Shown in pieces: positions 26,654-35,902 of a stretch of DNA of 64,000 bases (positions within the stretch are counted from its first letter, which is position 1; the number at the start of each line of letters is the position of its first letter). The stretch is from JACRCT01 sp049841135 (lineage in GTDB: Bacteria > Myxococcota > Myxococcia > Myxococcales > UBA5297), in NCBI GenBank assembly GCA_049841135.1, contig JASGHK010000008.1, positions 682,001-746,000 on the forward strand, given 5' to 3'. Below the pieces are notes generated by a model. That model saw nothing but the letters and a program-made list of their open reading frames with translations, was not told where the DNA came from and made no database searches. Both the position numbers and the translations under genes were made by a program.

Positions 26654-29227
26654 TCAGCCCACCAGCGTGGGCCAGACGCGATCGAGCCGCGCGCGCAGGC
26701 TGGCCTCCTGCTGCCAGCGCTCGTCGCTCACGTCCGGCCGCCGCGCCGAGGCGAGCAGCGGCTCGAGCCCGGCGAGCAGCGTCCCGGCCGCCGCGCGGTC
26801 CTCGACGAGGAGCAGCGCCTCGCTCTCCCAGTAGGCGGAGGTGACGTCGAGGTTGGCGCTGCCGACCGCCGCCTCCTCGCCGTCGCGGACGAGGACCTTG
26901 GCGTGGACGTACGGGAAGACGCGGGCGAGCTCCGGCTCCCAGCCCGGCAGCGGCGGTTCGATCAGCAGCTCGCAGAGCTCGCCGCCGGCGCGCAGCACCG
27001 GGTCGAGCCGGGCGCGGATGAGCCGGTCCGCCAGGTCGCGGAGCACGCCGCCGCCGAACGGCCGGTCCTCGCCGTGGCGCGGCCGGGCGCAGCCGAAGAG
27101 CACCTGCACGCGCACCCCGCGGCGCGCGGCGTCGACGAGCGCGCGCTGCATCTCCACCGCCAGCGGGAAGGCGTTGACCACCACCAGGCGCTCGCGGGCG
27201 CGCCGGACGAGGTCCAGCTGGGCGTCGAAGGTGTTCGTGTCGCGCAAGCCGTCGTGCAGGACCAGCGTGCACGCGCTCGGCCCCGCTGGCGCCGGCACCG
27301 GACCGGGCTCGAACGGCGTCCCGCCCGAGGCCCTCCACGAGGCCAGGAAGGCGCGCTGGACCTGCGCGACCACCGGGCCGCGGACGGTCGCGCCACAGTC
27401 GAGCCAGGGCACGTGGCGGTAGCTCGACTGGCGCTTCAGCGCGACCTCGGCGAAGCCGGTGTAGTACGGGGCGCCCAGGTTGCGGCCGGTCACGACCGCG
27501 AGCTCGTCGTCGACGATCACCAGCTTGCGGTGGTTGCGCTGCTTGAGCGCGACGAGATCCGGGACGCCGGCCACCGGGCGGTAGGCACAGACGTCGACGC
27601 CCGGCACCGCGTCCAGCCGCTGGAGCACCGGGTTTCGGGCCCGGAAGACGTCGTGCCGGCTGTAGAGCGCGTCGATGAGCAGCCGGACCTGCACGCCGCG
27701 GCCGGCCGCTTCGGCCAGCGCGGTGGCGAAGCGCTCCGCCACCGGGCCCTCCTCGACGATGTAGCACTGCCAATGGACCGACCGGCGGGCGCTCGAGATC
27801 GCCTCGAGCAGCGCCTCGCGGGCACGGGCGTTGTCCAGCTCGAACCGGACCTCGTTGCCTTCGACCCGCGTCGGCGCCACCACCTGCGCGCTCTGGTCCT
27901 CGTCCCCCGACTCGACGACCGGCCAGGGACGCTCGACGGCGCCCCCGACCACCGAGCGGATGCGCGCGCCGAGCGCGGCGAGCCGTGTGGCCAGCCGCCG
28001 CAGCCGGATGGGGTCCACGGCCTCCGGGAGGTCACTCGCGCCGCCGTCGCCGAGCCAGGCGCTGGCGTCGATGAGGAGCGGCACGCCCGCCCACGGGGCG
28101 CGCTCGGTCAGCTTGTGGCGCAGCCGGTCGATGGGATCGTCCCAGCGCAGGCGCACGAAGACGACGTGGCTGTCCGCAGCGAAGGGCTCGAGCGGCGCCA
28201 GCACCTCCACCGGAGAGCGCGCGTCGACCAGCAGCAGCGGCATCGTCGGCGCGAGGCTGCGGAGGCGGCAGCGGTTTGGGGGGTCGGCCTCCGGCGCCAG
28301 CCACTCTTCCTCGCCGGGCTCGCTCGCCGGCAGCGCCACCACTCCCAGCTCGTGGTCTAGCGTCCGGCCACCGCAGAGCAACCGCTCGGCCTCCGCCAAC
28401 TGGACGCGCCCCAGCGGGCCGTTGCGCTCGACCGCCAGGGCGCGCGGCTGGCCGGGAAGATCGAGCGTGTCGGACGCCGCGAGCCGGTCGGCGAGGAGCG
28501 CCGGCGCGCGGGTCGTGCGCGGGAGGATGAGCGTCGGCCGCTCGGCGGACTGCAGGGCGTCCGCGGCCAAGAAGCCACCCGCCAGGACCGCGGCATCCGG
28601 CACCGCGTCGCTGGGCACGACCACGAGGTCGACCCCCGCCGCCACCGCAGCCCGGTCGATGGCATGGGCGAGCTGGGTCGGGAAGCCCGAGAACCCCATG
28701 ACGGAGACGAGGCGGTCTCGCCCGGCCGTCCGCAGCGTCGCCTCCAGCGCAGCCCGGCGGCCATGGCCCTCCAGCCACAGGAAGCCCGAGAGCCGTGCGA
28801 CGTGGCTGAACCGCGGCACCAGGGCCGAGAGCGCCTCGAGCTCGCTCGCGTCTGCGGCCGAGAGAAACGCCACGTGGCGTGCCGGCCCGGAGGGCTGCGG
28901 GCAGCGGCTGCCGACCGAGAGCACGAAGAGCCCGTGCTGGATCGCCAGGCGCACCGCGAGGTCGGCGCGCGCCCGGGCCGAGCGTTGGCGCATGGGTCCC
29001 AGCACCACGAGATCCTCGCGCTCGAGCCCCAGCGCAGCGACGAGCGCTCCCGCGTCCAGCGGCGCGCGTCCCGCCGGGCTGCCTCGGTCGTGGACCTCGG
29101 GCCGTCCGACCTGGGCGAGCGCGGTCTCTTCGCCGACGAGCGCGAGCGGGGCGCCCGGGGCAAAGGCCTGCACCGAGGCCACGCTCGGCAGGACCTCGTG
29201 GTCGATGACGAAGATGCGGCGGAACAC
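26654..29227 (-). CDS. Phospholipase D/cardiolipin synthase-family protein with large N-terminal region
   Basis: The 857-residue protein starts with GTG (5' base 29227). The C-terminal half has two HKD motifs: HRKLVIVDDELAVVTGRN (near 563) and HAKVLVRDGEEAAVGSANLD (near 780), so a complete two-domain active site for phosphatidyl transfer or hydrolysis. Residues 1-480 are unusual and have no HKD. They show alpha/beta patterns (LVVLGPMRQRSARARADLAV, LPLLLVDARSP) and resemble a repeated nucleotide-binding-like or Usp-like fold, which I cannot name. No membrane helices are evident, unlike typical bacterial cardiolipin synthases. The gene is 27 bases upstream of the cyclase and may be co-transcribed with it. 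Confidence 0.78.
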   Translation of the reverse strand: MFRRIFVIDHEVLPSVASVQAFAPGAPLALVGEETALAQVGRPEVHDRGSPAGRAPLDAGALVAALGLEREDLVVLGPMRQRSARARADLAVRLAIQHGLFVLSVGSRCPQPSGPARHVAFLSAADASELEALSALVPRFSHVARLSGFLWLEGHGRRAALEATLRTAGRDRLVSVMGFSGFPTQLAHAIDRAAVAAGVDLVVVPSDAVPDAAVLAGGFLAADALQSAERPTLILPRTTRAPALLADRLAASDTLDLPGQPRALAVERNGPLGRVQLAEAERLLCGGRTLDHELGVVALPASEPGEEEWLAPEADPPNRCRLRSLAPTMPLLLVDARSPVEVLAPLEPFAADSHVVFVRLRWDDPIDRLRHKLTERAPWAGVPLLIDASAWLGDGGASDLPEAVDPIRLRRLATRLAALGARIRSVVGGAVERPWPVVESGDEDQSAQVVAPTRVEGNEVRFELDNARAREALLEAISSARRSVHWQCYIVEEGPVAERFATALAEAAGRGVQVRLLIDALYSRHDVFRARNPVLQRLDAVPGVDVCAYRPVAGVPDLVALKQRNHRKLVIVDDELAVVTGRNLGAPYYTGFAEVALKRQSSYRHVPWLDCGATVRGPVVAQVQRAFLASWRASGGTPFEPGPVPAPAGPSACTLVLHDGLRDTNTFDAQLDLVRRARERLVVVNAFPLAVEMQRALVDAARRGVRVQVLFGCARPRHGEDRPFGGGVLRDLADRLIRARLDPVLRAGGELCELLIEPPLPGWEPELARVFPYVHAKVLVRDGEEAAVGSANLDVTSAYWESEALLLVEDRAAAGTLLAGLEPLLASARRPDVSDERWQQEASLRARLDRVWPTLVG

Positions 29228-29311
29228 GAGGCTCAGACTCGCCCGAGGCGGCGTGCTTGCGCAATCGGCCCCGGTTGAGTCATCCCTTTCCTACCATCCA
29301 CGGAGGTTCCC

Positions 29312-29686
29312 ATGGCTCGAGTGACCGGCATCGGCGGCGTCTTCCTGAAGGCCAAGCAGGATTCCAAGGCCCTGGCCGAGTGGTACCGCAAGCACCTTGG
29401 CATGCATTTCGAGGAGTTCGGCGGCGCGATCCTCAGGTGGCCGGAGGACCGGGCCGAGGACGGCGGGCTGACCGTCTGGCACGTCGCCGCGCCGGGCGAT
29501 GACTGGTTCCCCGGTCCGCTCATGGTCAACTACCGCGTCGACAACCTCGACGGGATGCTGGCCCAGCTTCGCGCCGGCGGAGTCGAGGTCGTCCAGGGCC
29601 CGGAGTCCCACGAGAACGGCCGGTTCGCCTGGGTCGTGGACCCGGAGGGCAATCGCGTCGAGCTGTGGGAGCCCAAGGCGGGCTGA
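29312..29686 (+). CDS. VOC-superfamily (glyoxalase/bleomycin-resistance-like) protein
   Basis: The 124-residue single-module protein contains VTGIGGVFLKAK, WYRKHLGMHFEE, MVNYRVDNLDGMLAQL and WVVDPEGNRVELWEP, the standard VOC strand pattern ending with the metal-ligand Glu. The substrate cannot be predicted. The start ATG 29312 has GGAGG upstream. Confidence 0.88.
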   Translation: MARVTGIGGVFLKAKQDSKALAEWYRKHLGMHFEEFGGAILRWPEDRAEDGGLTVWHVAAPGDDWFPGPLMVNYRVDNLDGMLAQLRAGGVEVVQGPESHENGRFAWVVDPEGNRVELWEPKAG

Positions 29687-29711
29687 GGTCCAAAACGTTT
29701 GGGCCTGGTCC

Positions 29712-30399
29712 CTACCCTGGCGGCAGCGACACCTTGCGCACCTCGAACCGCAGCGCCGGCAAGTCATAGCGCTCCCACTTCTTCTGGTAGCGCGACTTGA
29801 GCTTGGGCTCGAAGCCCACCAGGTGCCGCTCGGCGTGCGTCTTCACCAGCCCGGGCTGAGCCTCGACGAGCCGCAGGGCCTCGTCGAAGAGCTTCCGGCT
29901 TGTCGGAGACGACGCTCAACGTCCCGCCCGGCATGAGCGCCTGCTGCATCGCCTTGAAGAAGCGGGCGTTGAGCACCTTGTGCTCGCCGCGCGAGCGCAC
30001 GAATGGGTCGGGGAAGTGGCAGTAGGCGGCGGCGATCGAATCGGGCACCAGCAGTGGGTAGAGCACGCCCATCGTCGAGCGAACGAGCCGCAGGTTCGCG
30101 AGCTTCTGCTCCTCGGCCATCCGCGCCGCGAAGAAGAGCACCTTGGTGACGGGATCGACGCCGAGGAAGCGTGACTGGGGCTTCTCCGCGGCGAGCGCGC
30201 ACAGGTACTCGCCCGTGCCGCAGCCCACCTCCAGCTCCAGCGGCGCATCTTCGCCGAACAGCTCGCGGCTGGTGAGCCTGGGGAACTTCTCCGGGTGGAA
30301 GTGGACCTCTTCCTGCACCCAGAGCCGCACGTAGCGCTCCATCGCCTCGGGCGAGGGCGGCACGCGCTTGATCTTCCTGGAGAGAGCTCGGTGTCCCAT
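29712..30399 (-). CDS. trmB: tRNA (guanine-N7)-methyltransferase TrmB (frameshifted)
   Basis: From ATG (5' base 30399) it reads MGHRALSRKIKR and the SAM motif ELEVGCGTGEYL (near 60), then FPDPFVRSRGEHK, close to the TrmB FPDPWPKxRHxKRR signature. The frame breaks at GAGCTTC 29889-29895 (plus strand). Restoring GAGCTC gives SDKPELFDEALRLVEAQPG and an end at 29712, 228 residues. It methylates G46 of tRNA. The C-terminal part ERYDLPALRFEVRKVSLPPG is typical of deltaproteobacterial members. Confidence 0.85.
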
Positions 30400-30497
30400 T
30401 GCGGGCGACACACCTACAGAAGCGGGCGCCGTCCGTCCAGCGCCCAGTCGCGTCCGTTCGCGTCGCCGGGGCCGGCGGCGTAGCATCGGCCGCGACC

Positions 30498-30971
30498 ATG
30501 CTCGAGCGCCTGCGCCAGCAAGTGGACACCTTCTTCGCGCGAGCGCTCGCCGCCCAACCGGACGAGTTCGCCTGCCACGCGGGCTGCCAGCGCTGCTGCC
30601 ACGCGGACCTGGTCGTCTTCGGCATCGAGGCCGACCGGGTCGCCGCCGCGCTCGCCGGCCTGCCCACGGCGACCCGCGAGGCGGCGGCCCGGCGCGCCGA
30701 GCAAGGGACCCATTGCGCGCTCCTCTCCCCACGGACCGGGCGATGCCTGGTCTACGAAGAGCGCCCGCTGATCTGCCGCGCCTTCGGCCTGGCGACGCTC
30801 TTCGAAGGCGTCGTCACCTGGTGCCCGCTCAACTTCGCCGACCACCCTCCGCGCCGGGAGTTCGTGCTGAAGCTGGGCGAGGTCAATCGCGAGCTGCGCG
30901 GGCTCGAGCTGAGAGCCAACCCGCGCGAGCGGCACGTGCGAATCTCGGAGATCGCGCTGCAGGACCAGTAG
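30498..30971 (+). CDS. YkgJ-family cysteine cluster protein
   Basis: ATG 30498 is chosen as the start of conserved sequence (MLERLRQQVDTFF); an in-frame ATG at 30399 would overlap divergent trmB. The 157-residue protein has the family's cysteine set CHAGCQRCCHAD (near 27), CLVYEERPLICRAFG (near 85) and a later TWCPLN, predicted to bind a metal or Fe-S cluster. The biochemical role is unknown. Confidence 0.8.
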   Translation: MLERLRQQVDTFFARALAAQPDEFACHAGCQRCCHADLVVFGIEADRVAAALAGLPTATREAAARRAEQGTHCALLSPRTGRCLVYEERPLICRAFGLATLFEGVVTWCPLNFADHPPRREFVLKLGEVNRELRGLELRANPRERHVRISEIALQDQ

Positions 30972-30992
30972 CGGGCCGCTCACATCCGATGG

Positions 30993-31144
30993 GTGCCGGA
31001 ACTACCCGCCAGCGCGCCTCAGACTGATGGATCTCGAGAGTGCCCCGGGCGTGGAAGCGCGTGGAAGCCCCGGCACTACCCCAGCGCGCCTCAGACTCGA
31101 TGGATCTCGAGGGCGCCCCGGGCGTGGAAGCCCGGCACTACCCC
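30993..31144 (+). repeat. Imperfect tandem repeat in convergent gap
   Basis: AGCGCGCCTCAGACT starts units at 31011 and 31083 (72-base offset). Both contain TGGATCTCGAG, GCCCCGGGCGTGGAAGC and CGGCACTACCCC. The first copy has an internal 10-base duplication, GCGTGGAAGC. A partial unit lies at 30993-31010. The array ends exactly at the PBP1A stop codon. Confidence 0.75.
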
Positions 31145-33880
31145 TACTGGTCGAACCGCCCCAGCTCGCGCGGGTCGATCCCGCCCGGCTCGACGCCCGT
31201 GTCCTTGGGCTCCTGGTCGCGGACGAACGGCGCATGCACGCGCTTCTTCGCACCCGGTGCGACCCGGTTGCCCGTCTCGGGATCGATGTCGACCCAGACG
31301 ATGTCCGCCTCCGGCGGCGGCTCGAAGTTCTTCTGCGGCTTCTCGCCGAGCGCTTCCTTCATGTAGTCGACCCACACCGGCAGGCTGGCGCGGCCACCCG
31401 TCTCGTACTTGCCCAGCGGGTGCTCGTTGTGGTCGTAGCCCATCCAGACGCCGGTCACGAGGTCCTTGGTGAACCCCATGAACCAGGTGTCGAAGCTGTC
31501 GTTGGTGGTGCCGGTCTTGCCCGCGGCCGGCTTGCCCAGCTTCTGCGCCGGCGTGCCGGTGCCGAACAGGACGACCTCGCGCATCAGGTGCGTGATGAGG
31601 AAGGCCGTCTCCGGCTTCATCACCCGCTCCGGCTTGTCGAAGAGCTTGGCGTAGCCGGCGGCGACGCGGTCCTCGAAGCTGGCGAACTCGTCGTCGTAGG
31701 CGGTGTGGTCCTCCAGCGTGCGCCCGAAGCGGTCCTCGACCCGCCGCACGTAGTAGGGCCGGAAGCGGATGCCGCCGCGGTTCATGGTGGCGTAGACGTT
31801 CACCAGGTCCACCGGGTGCACGCAGCTGCCGCCCAGCGCCAGCGCCAGGTCCTGGTTGAGCGAGGTGGTGATGCCCAGCTTCTGGGCCCAGTCAGTGACG
31901 CCCTGCATCTGCACCTCGTGGCGCAGCGCGTCCATCGTCTTCACCGCCGGGATGTTCATCGAGTTGATGATGGCCGTGCGCAAGAGCACGTCGCCGCGGA
32001 AGTCCTCGCCGTAGTTCTCCGGCTTCCAGCGCAGCTGGCTCTCCGGGTCGTCGAAGACCACCGGCGAGTCGACCAGGATGTGGTTCACCTGCCAGCCCAG
32101 CAGCTCGATGGCGCCCGAGTAGACGATGGGCTTGAAGGAGCTGCCCGGCTGCCGGCAGGCCTGGAAGGCGCGGTTGTACTCGCTGGCGTCGAAGTCGTAC
32201 CCGCCGATCATCGCCACCACGTAGCGGCGGCTCGGGTCGACGCTGACGATGGCGCCCTGGAGCGTCGGTTCCTGCTCGAGCGTGACGTACGGCCCCTCGG
32301 CAGGGATGAGCTTCTTGAACTTCGCCTCCTCGTCCTCCTCCAGCGTCTTCTTCTCCACCGCCTTGACGACGACCACGTCGCCGGCGCGCAGCGCCTTCTT
32401 GACGTGGTCGATGAGGGCCGAGGGGAAGTAGCGCTCGGGGTTGGGCTCGCGCGCCCAGCGCATGCCGGCGATGGGGAGCTTCGCCATCTGCCCGCCGATG
32501 TTGACGTCGGCGTAGTTGGCGTCGCCGTGGACCTTCTCCACCATCCCCACGTAGTAGGAGCCGACGGTGAGCTTCTCGTCTCCGAGCTTGGAGGCGATCT
32601 TCTTCTCGAAGGCCACCTTGGCGGTGTCCTCCTCGATGTGCCCCAGCACGCCGGTGAAGCCCTGGCGCTTGTCCACCCGGATGAGCCCGTCGAGCATGGC
32701 GAACTGGGCGGCGCGCTGCGACTCGCCGTTCACCGTCATGTAGACCTTGAGCCCGTCCTTGAGCATGCGCTCGTTGCCGTAGCGGTTGACGATGTCCCGG
32801 CGCACCTGCTCGGTGAAGAACGGCGCGAACTCGTGGAAGACGTCCTCGACAGCAAAGACCTTGACCTCTTCCTTCTCGGAAGCCTCGCGGTCCGCCGCGC
32901 TGATCATCCCCTCCTCAAACATGCGGCGCAGGACGTAGTGGCGGCGGCGCTTGGCCTCGTCGGGGTGGGCGAACGGGGAGTAGGCGGAGGGGGCCTGCGG
33001 CAGGCCGGCCAGGAGTGACATCTCGCCCAGCGTGAGGTGGCTGACGTCCTTGCGGAAGTAGTTCTCCGCGGCCGACTGCACGCCGTAGCTGTGGTGCCCC
33101 AGGTACACGTTGTTGAAGTACAGGTAGAGGATTCTGCTCCTTGGTCAGCGCCTTCTCCAGGCGCAGCGCCAGGATGAGCTCGCGGATCTTGCGCTCGACG
33201 CCCGCGATGCCCTTGCGCACGGTCGCGCGGTCGTGCGCCTCCTTCTTCATCTTGGCGTGGACGCGCAGCGTCTCCTGGCGCACGGCGTCCGGGTCGTTCT
33301 CGAGGCCGCGGGGCTTGAGGCGCCGGCGCACCTCGGCGCGCAGCTCCTCGTCGCTGATCTTGGAGAGCTCGACCGAGACCAGGACCGCCTTCGCCGCCTG
33401 CTGCGTCAGGGACGAGCCGCCCTGGACCTTCTTGCGCACCACGAAGGTCTTCCACACCGCGCGGAAGGTGCCGATGGGGTCGAAGCCGGGGTGGTCGAAG
33501 AACCGCTCGTCCTCGGCGGCGATGAAGGCCTGCACGAGCTTCTTGGGGATCCGCTCGTAGGGGACGACCTTGCGGCGCTCGTCGTAGAACTCGCCGGCCA
33601 GCACGCGGTCGCTGGTCCAGAACTCGGAGAGGATGGGCGGCCGGTAGTCCTTGACGCTGGGCAGCTTGGGCAGGCCCACCGAGTACTTGGCGTAGACGCC
33701 GACGGCGACCAGGACTCCGGCGTTGACGCCGAGCACGCCCAGGAAGAGCAGCGCCAGGAAGAACTTCTTGAAGAATCCGCGCTTGGGGACGTTGTCCAGC
33801 ACGAGCCGCGTGCGCCGCGGCGGCGGAGGCGCGGGCCTCTCCTCGGTCGTCTTGGGGCTGTCGGCTTCGGCTTCGGCCAT
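31144..33880 (-). CDS. mrcA: Class A penicillin-binding protein 1A (frameshifted)
   Basis: Bifunctional peptidoglycan synthase. A Pro-rich cytoplasmic start is followed by one membrane anchor (near 40-63). The GT51 glycosyltransferase domain has the catalytic EDERFFDHPG (near 123) and GGSSLTQQAAK. The transpeptidase has SxxK in PGSSFKPIVY (near 580) and KTGTTND (near 787). The frame breaks at GATTC 33130-33134 (plus strand); restoring GATC gives LTKEQILYLYFNNVYLGHHSYG, the invariant PBP1a sequence, and 911 residues. A charged 60-residue insertion with RVHAKMKKEAHDRATVR sits in the GT domain, longer than in E. coli. Confidence 0.92.
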
Positions 33881-34271
33881 CGAGAGTTCCTGAAGGGAGG
33901 CGGTATCTTAGGTCGCCGTCCGCCAGGGCAGCAATCTTCTCGAAGGGGACCGTCCGGACGGCTCCTGGGCCTGGGGCCGACGGGGAGAGCGCTCGCCCGC
34001 GTCCGTCGGGAACCTCCCGAATGCCCCAGGCTCCAGGCTTCAGAGCAGTCTAGCCCGGAGGATTCGCCGCTCGAATTCGAAGAGCCCCTGCGAGGCCGTC
34101 GACGGCCCCAAGGATTGCTGCCGACGCGACGGCGTGACCAGAGATAAGCACGGAGAGGAGGTGGGCGAGTCACCTCGGAGCCGAGCGCCGGGTTCCCCCT
34201 CTCCGCTTGCCGGAGAGGGGGTCAGGGGTGAGGCTCGGCTGGCGGCCCCCGGCCACCCGACGGCCTTCGGC
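33881..34271. other. 391-base intergenic region with a strong hairpin
   Basis: I see no convincing gene here. It contains the putative PBP1A promoter side (AGGGAGG lies upstream of the PBP1A start on the minus strand) and, at about 34195-34222, a perfect 11-bp hairpin CCCCCTCTCCG/CGGAGAGGGGG with a four-base loop. The hairpin may terminate the Pal-like gene; it has no T-run. Confidence 0.5.
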
Positions 34272-34980
34272 TTACTTCTTCTCCTCGGCGGTCTGCGCGC
34301 CCTTGTCCCCGTCCGCCGGCGCGGCCGCCTCGGGAGCCGTCACCGGAGCGGGCTTGGACACGGGCACCTTCACCTCCACGATGTTGGAGTCGCCGGCCGC
34401 GCCCTCCGGGACGACCTGCACGTCATTGCGGCGATTGACCCGCCAGGCCTCCTCGTCGTGGCCCTTGGAGACCGGCTTGAGGGCGCCGTTGGTCCTCACG
34501 ATGACCTGGTCGGGCATGACCTTGATTGTCAGCAGGTACTCCTTGGCGGCGAGGGCCCGGCGGGCCCCCAGGTCCATGTTGTAGTCGCACGCCCCGCGCT
34601 CGTCGGCGTTGCCCTCGATCCGAGCCTTGAGCGCCGGGTAGCGGCGCAGGACTTCGGCGATGCGCGCCAGCTTCACCTTGCCGTCGGGCGAGAGCGTGGC
34701 CTGCCCGGTCTCGAAGAACAGGGAGGTGGTCGCCACCGGCGCGAGGGTCTCCCCCAGCTCCAGCCCAGACAGCGCGGCCATGCCCCGCGACTGCGGGTCC
34801 TCGGGCGCCACGATCAGCTGGACCACCACCGGCTGCGCTGCCGGCGCAGCCGCGGCGGCCGGCCCTGCTGGTGCCGCCGTCACGAGCTGCGGACTGGGCA
34901 CCGTCATGATGTTCGTCGCGCACCCCACCAAGCCCGAGTCTCGCCAGCGCGAGAAGGCCCCACCCGAAACGCCCGACCAT
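34272..34980 (-). CDS. pal: Pal/OmpA-like peptidoglycan-associated lipoprotein (frameshifted)
   Basis: ATG (5' base 34980) reads MVGRFGWGLLALA, then the frame shifts at GAGTCTC 34936-34942 (plus strand). Restoring GAGCTC gives a proper lipobox LVGCATN and 235 residues. The OmpA-like domain follows with SLFFETGQATLSPDG and IEGNADERGACDYNMDLGARRA, the Pal-type variant of the peptidoglycan-binding motif. A Pro/Ala-rich tail ends TAEEKK. Expected location: outer-membrane inner leaflet, binding diaminopimelate. No tolB or tolA is adjacent, so Pal by sequence only. Confidence 0.8.
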
Positions 34981-35167
34981 CGCCACTCCCCTCGAGCCCT
35001 TCCGGCTCCGTACCCTGCCCGCCAAGCGGGCAGGCGCATGAGCCAAGGGTAGGCATGGAGACGGGGGCCGGGAGCCTGGAAGGCCACCTGCCAAAGGCTT
35101 TCGGGCTCGAGTTCTTGGGGGCCCCCGGCCGTGGATTGCCGATGGCCGGTGCACGAGCAGGGTTGGC

Positions 35168-35902
35168 TCAGCCTATCCACATCAGCGGCTCGCGCTGCTC
35201 GATGAACCGGTCGATGGCGAGCCGCTGCTCCTCGTCGACGCCGACCAGCTTCACGCCGACGCCGGGCGGCTGCTTGAGCCCGAACGAGCGGCGCGTCCGC
35301 TGCCACGACACGACGCCTTTGAGCTCCAGAGGCTTGCGCCCCATCAGGCTCACGCCGAGCGCGACCTGCTCGCCCATCGCCGGCGGGACGCTGGTGACGA
35401 CGAAGACGCCCATCGCCTGGTCCTTGCCCACCCAGAAGGTGGCGTCGCTGAACAGGTCGATGGCCACCTCGTAGCGCTGGCCGCCCGGGGCCGCCGCCAC
35501 CCGTCCGAGCACCGAGTCGATGACCACCCGCACGTCGACGGCGGTGGCGACGATGCCCAGCGCCGCGGCCCCGTCGGCGACCAGCGTCGCCCGCGAAAGA
35601 GCCGTCGCCCCGGGAGCCTCGCGCGCGGCGTCGAGCCCGCCCTCGGCCACCACCACGACCCGGGCCAGCGGCAGGCGCGCCCGCAGCGAGCGGACCAGGA
35701 CGAAGAGCGCGGCGCGGCTCAGGCCCGGCAGGCCGGCGTCGATGACGAGCCAGTCCGGCGCCGAGAGCGCGATCAGGTCAGGGGTGAGCCCGGCCGTGCT
35801 CGACAGCGTCTCGACGGCCGCGCCCCCGCGGGCGAGCTCCACCGCCAGGCGGTCGAGCAGCGCAGGGTCGCGATCGACGAGGACGGCCTTGCGCAGGCTC
35901 AC
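35168..35902 (-). CDS. Degenerate receiver + PilZ-domain protein
   Basis: The 244-residue protein's ATG overlaps the PilT-type gene's stop (ATGA). The N-terminal 125 residues have a receiver-like fold (AVLVDRDPALLDRL, WLVIDAGLPGLS), but the conserved Lys near its end is missing, so phosphorylation is doubtful. Residues 140-244 match the myxobacterial PilZ-type module (RYEVAIDLFSDATFWVG, GVVSWQR, GVGVKLVGVDEEQRLAIDRF). Some PilZ domains bind c-di-GMP; the RxxxR signature is not clear here. Coupling to the ATPase gene suggests a regulatory role in type IV pilus retraction or motility. Confidence 0.72.
   Translation of the reverse strand: MSLRKAVLVDRDPALLDRLAVELARGGAAVETLSSTAGLTPDLIALSAPDWLVIDAGLPGLSRAALFVLVRSLRARLPLARVVVVAEGGLDAAREAPGATALSRATLVADGAAALGIVATAVDVRVVIDSVLGRVAAAPGGQRYEVAIDLFSDATFWVGKDQAMGVFVVTSVPPAMGEQVALGVSLMGRKPLELKGVVSWQRTRRSFGLKQPPGVGVKLVGVDEEQRLAIDRFIEQREPLMWIG

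Noticed and set aside
29692..29704. CCAAAACGTTTGG as a terminator
   Set aside because: Only a 5-bp stem and no T-run; too weak to support.
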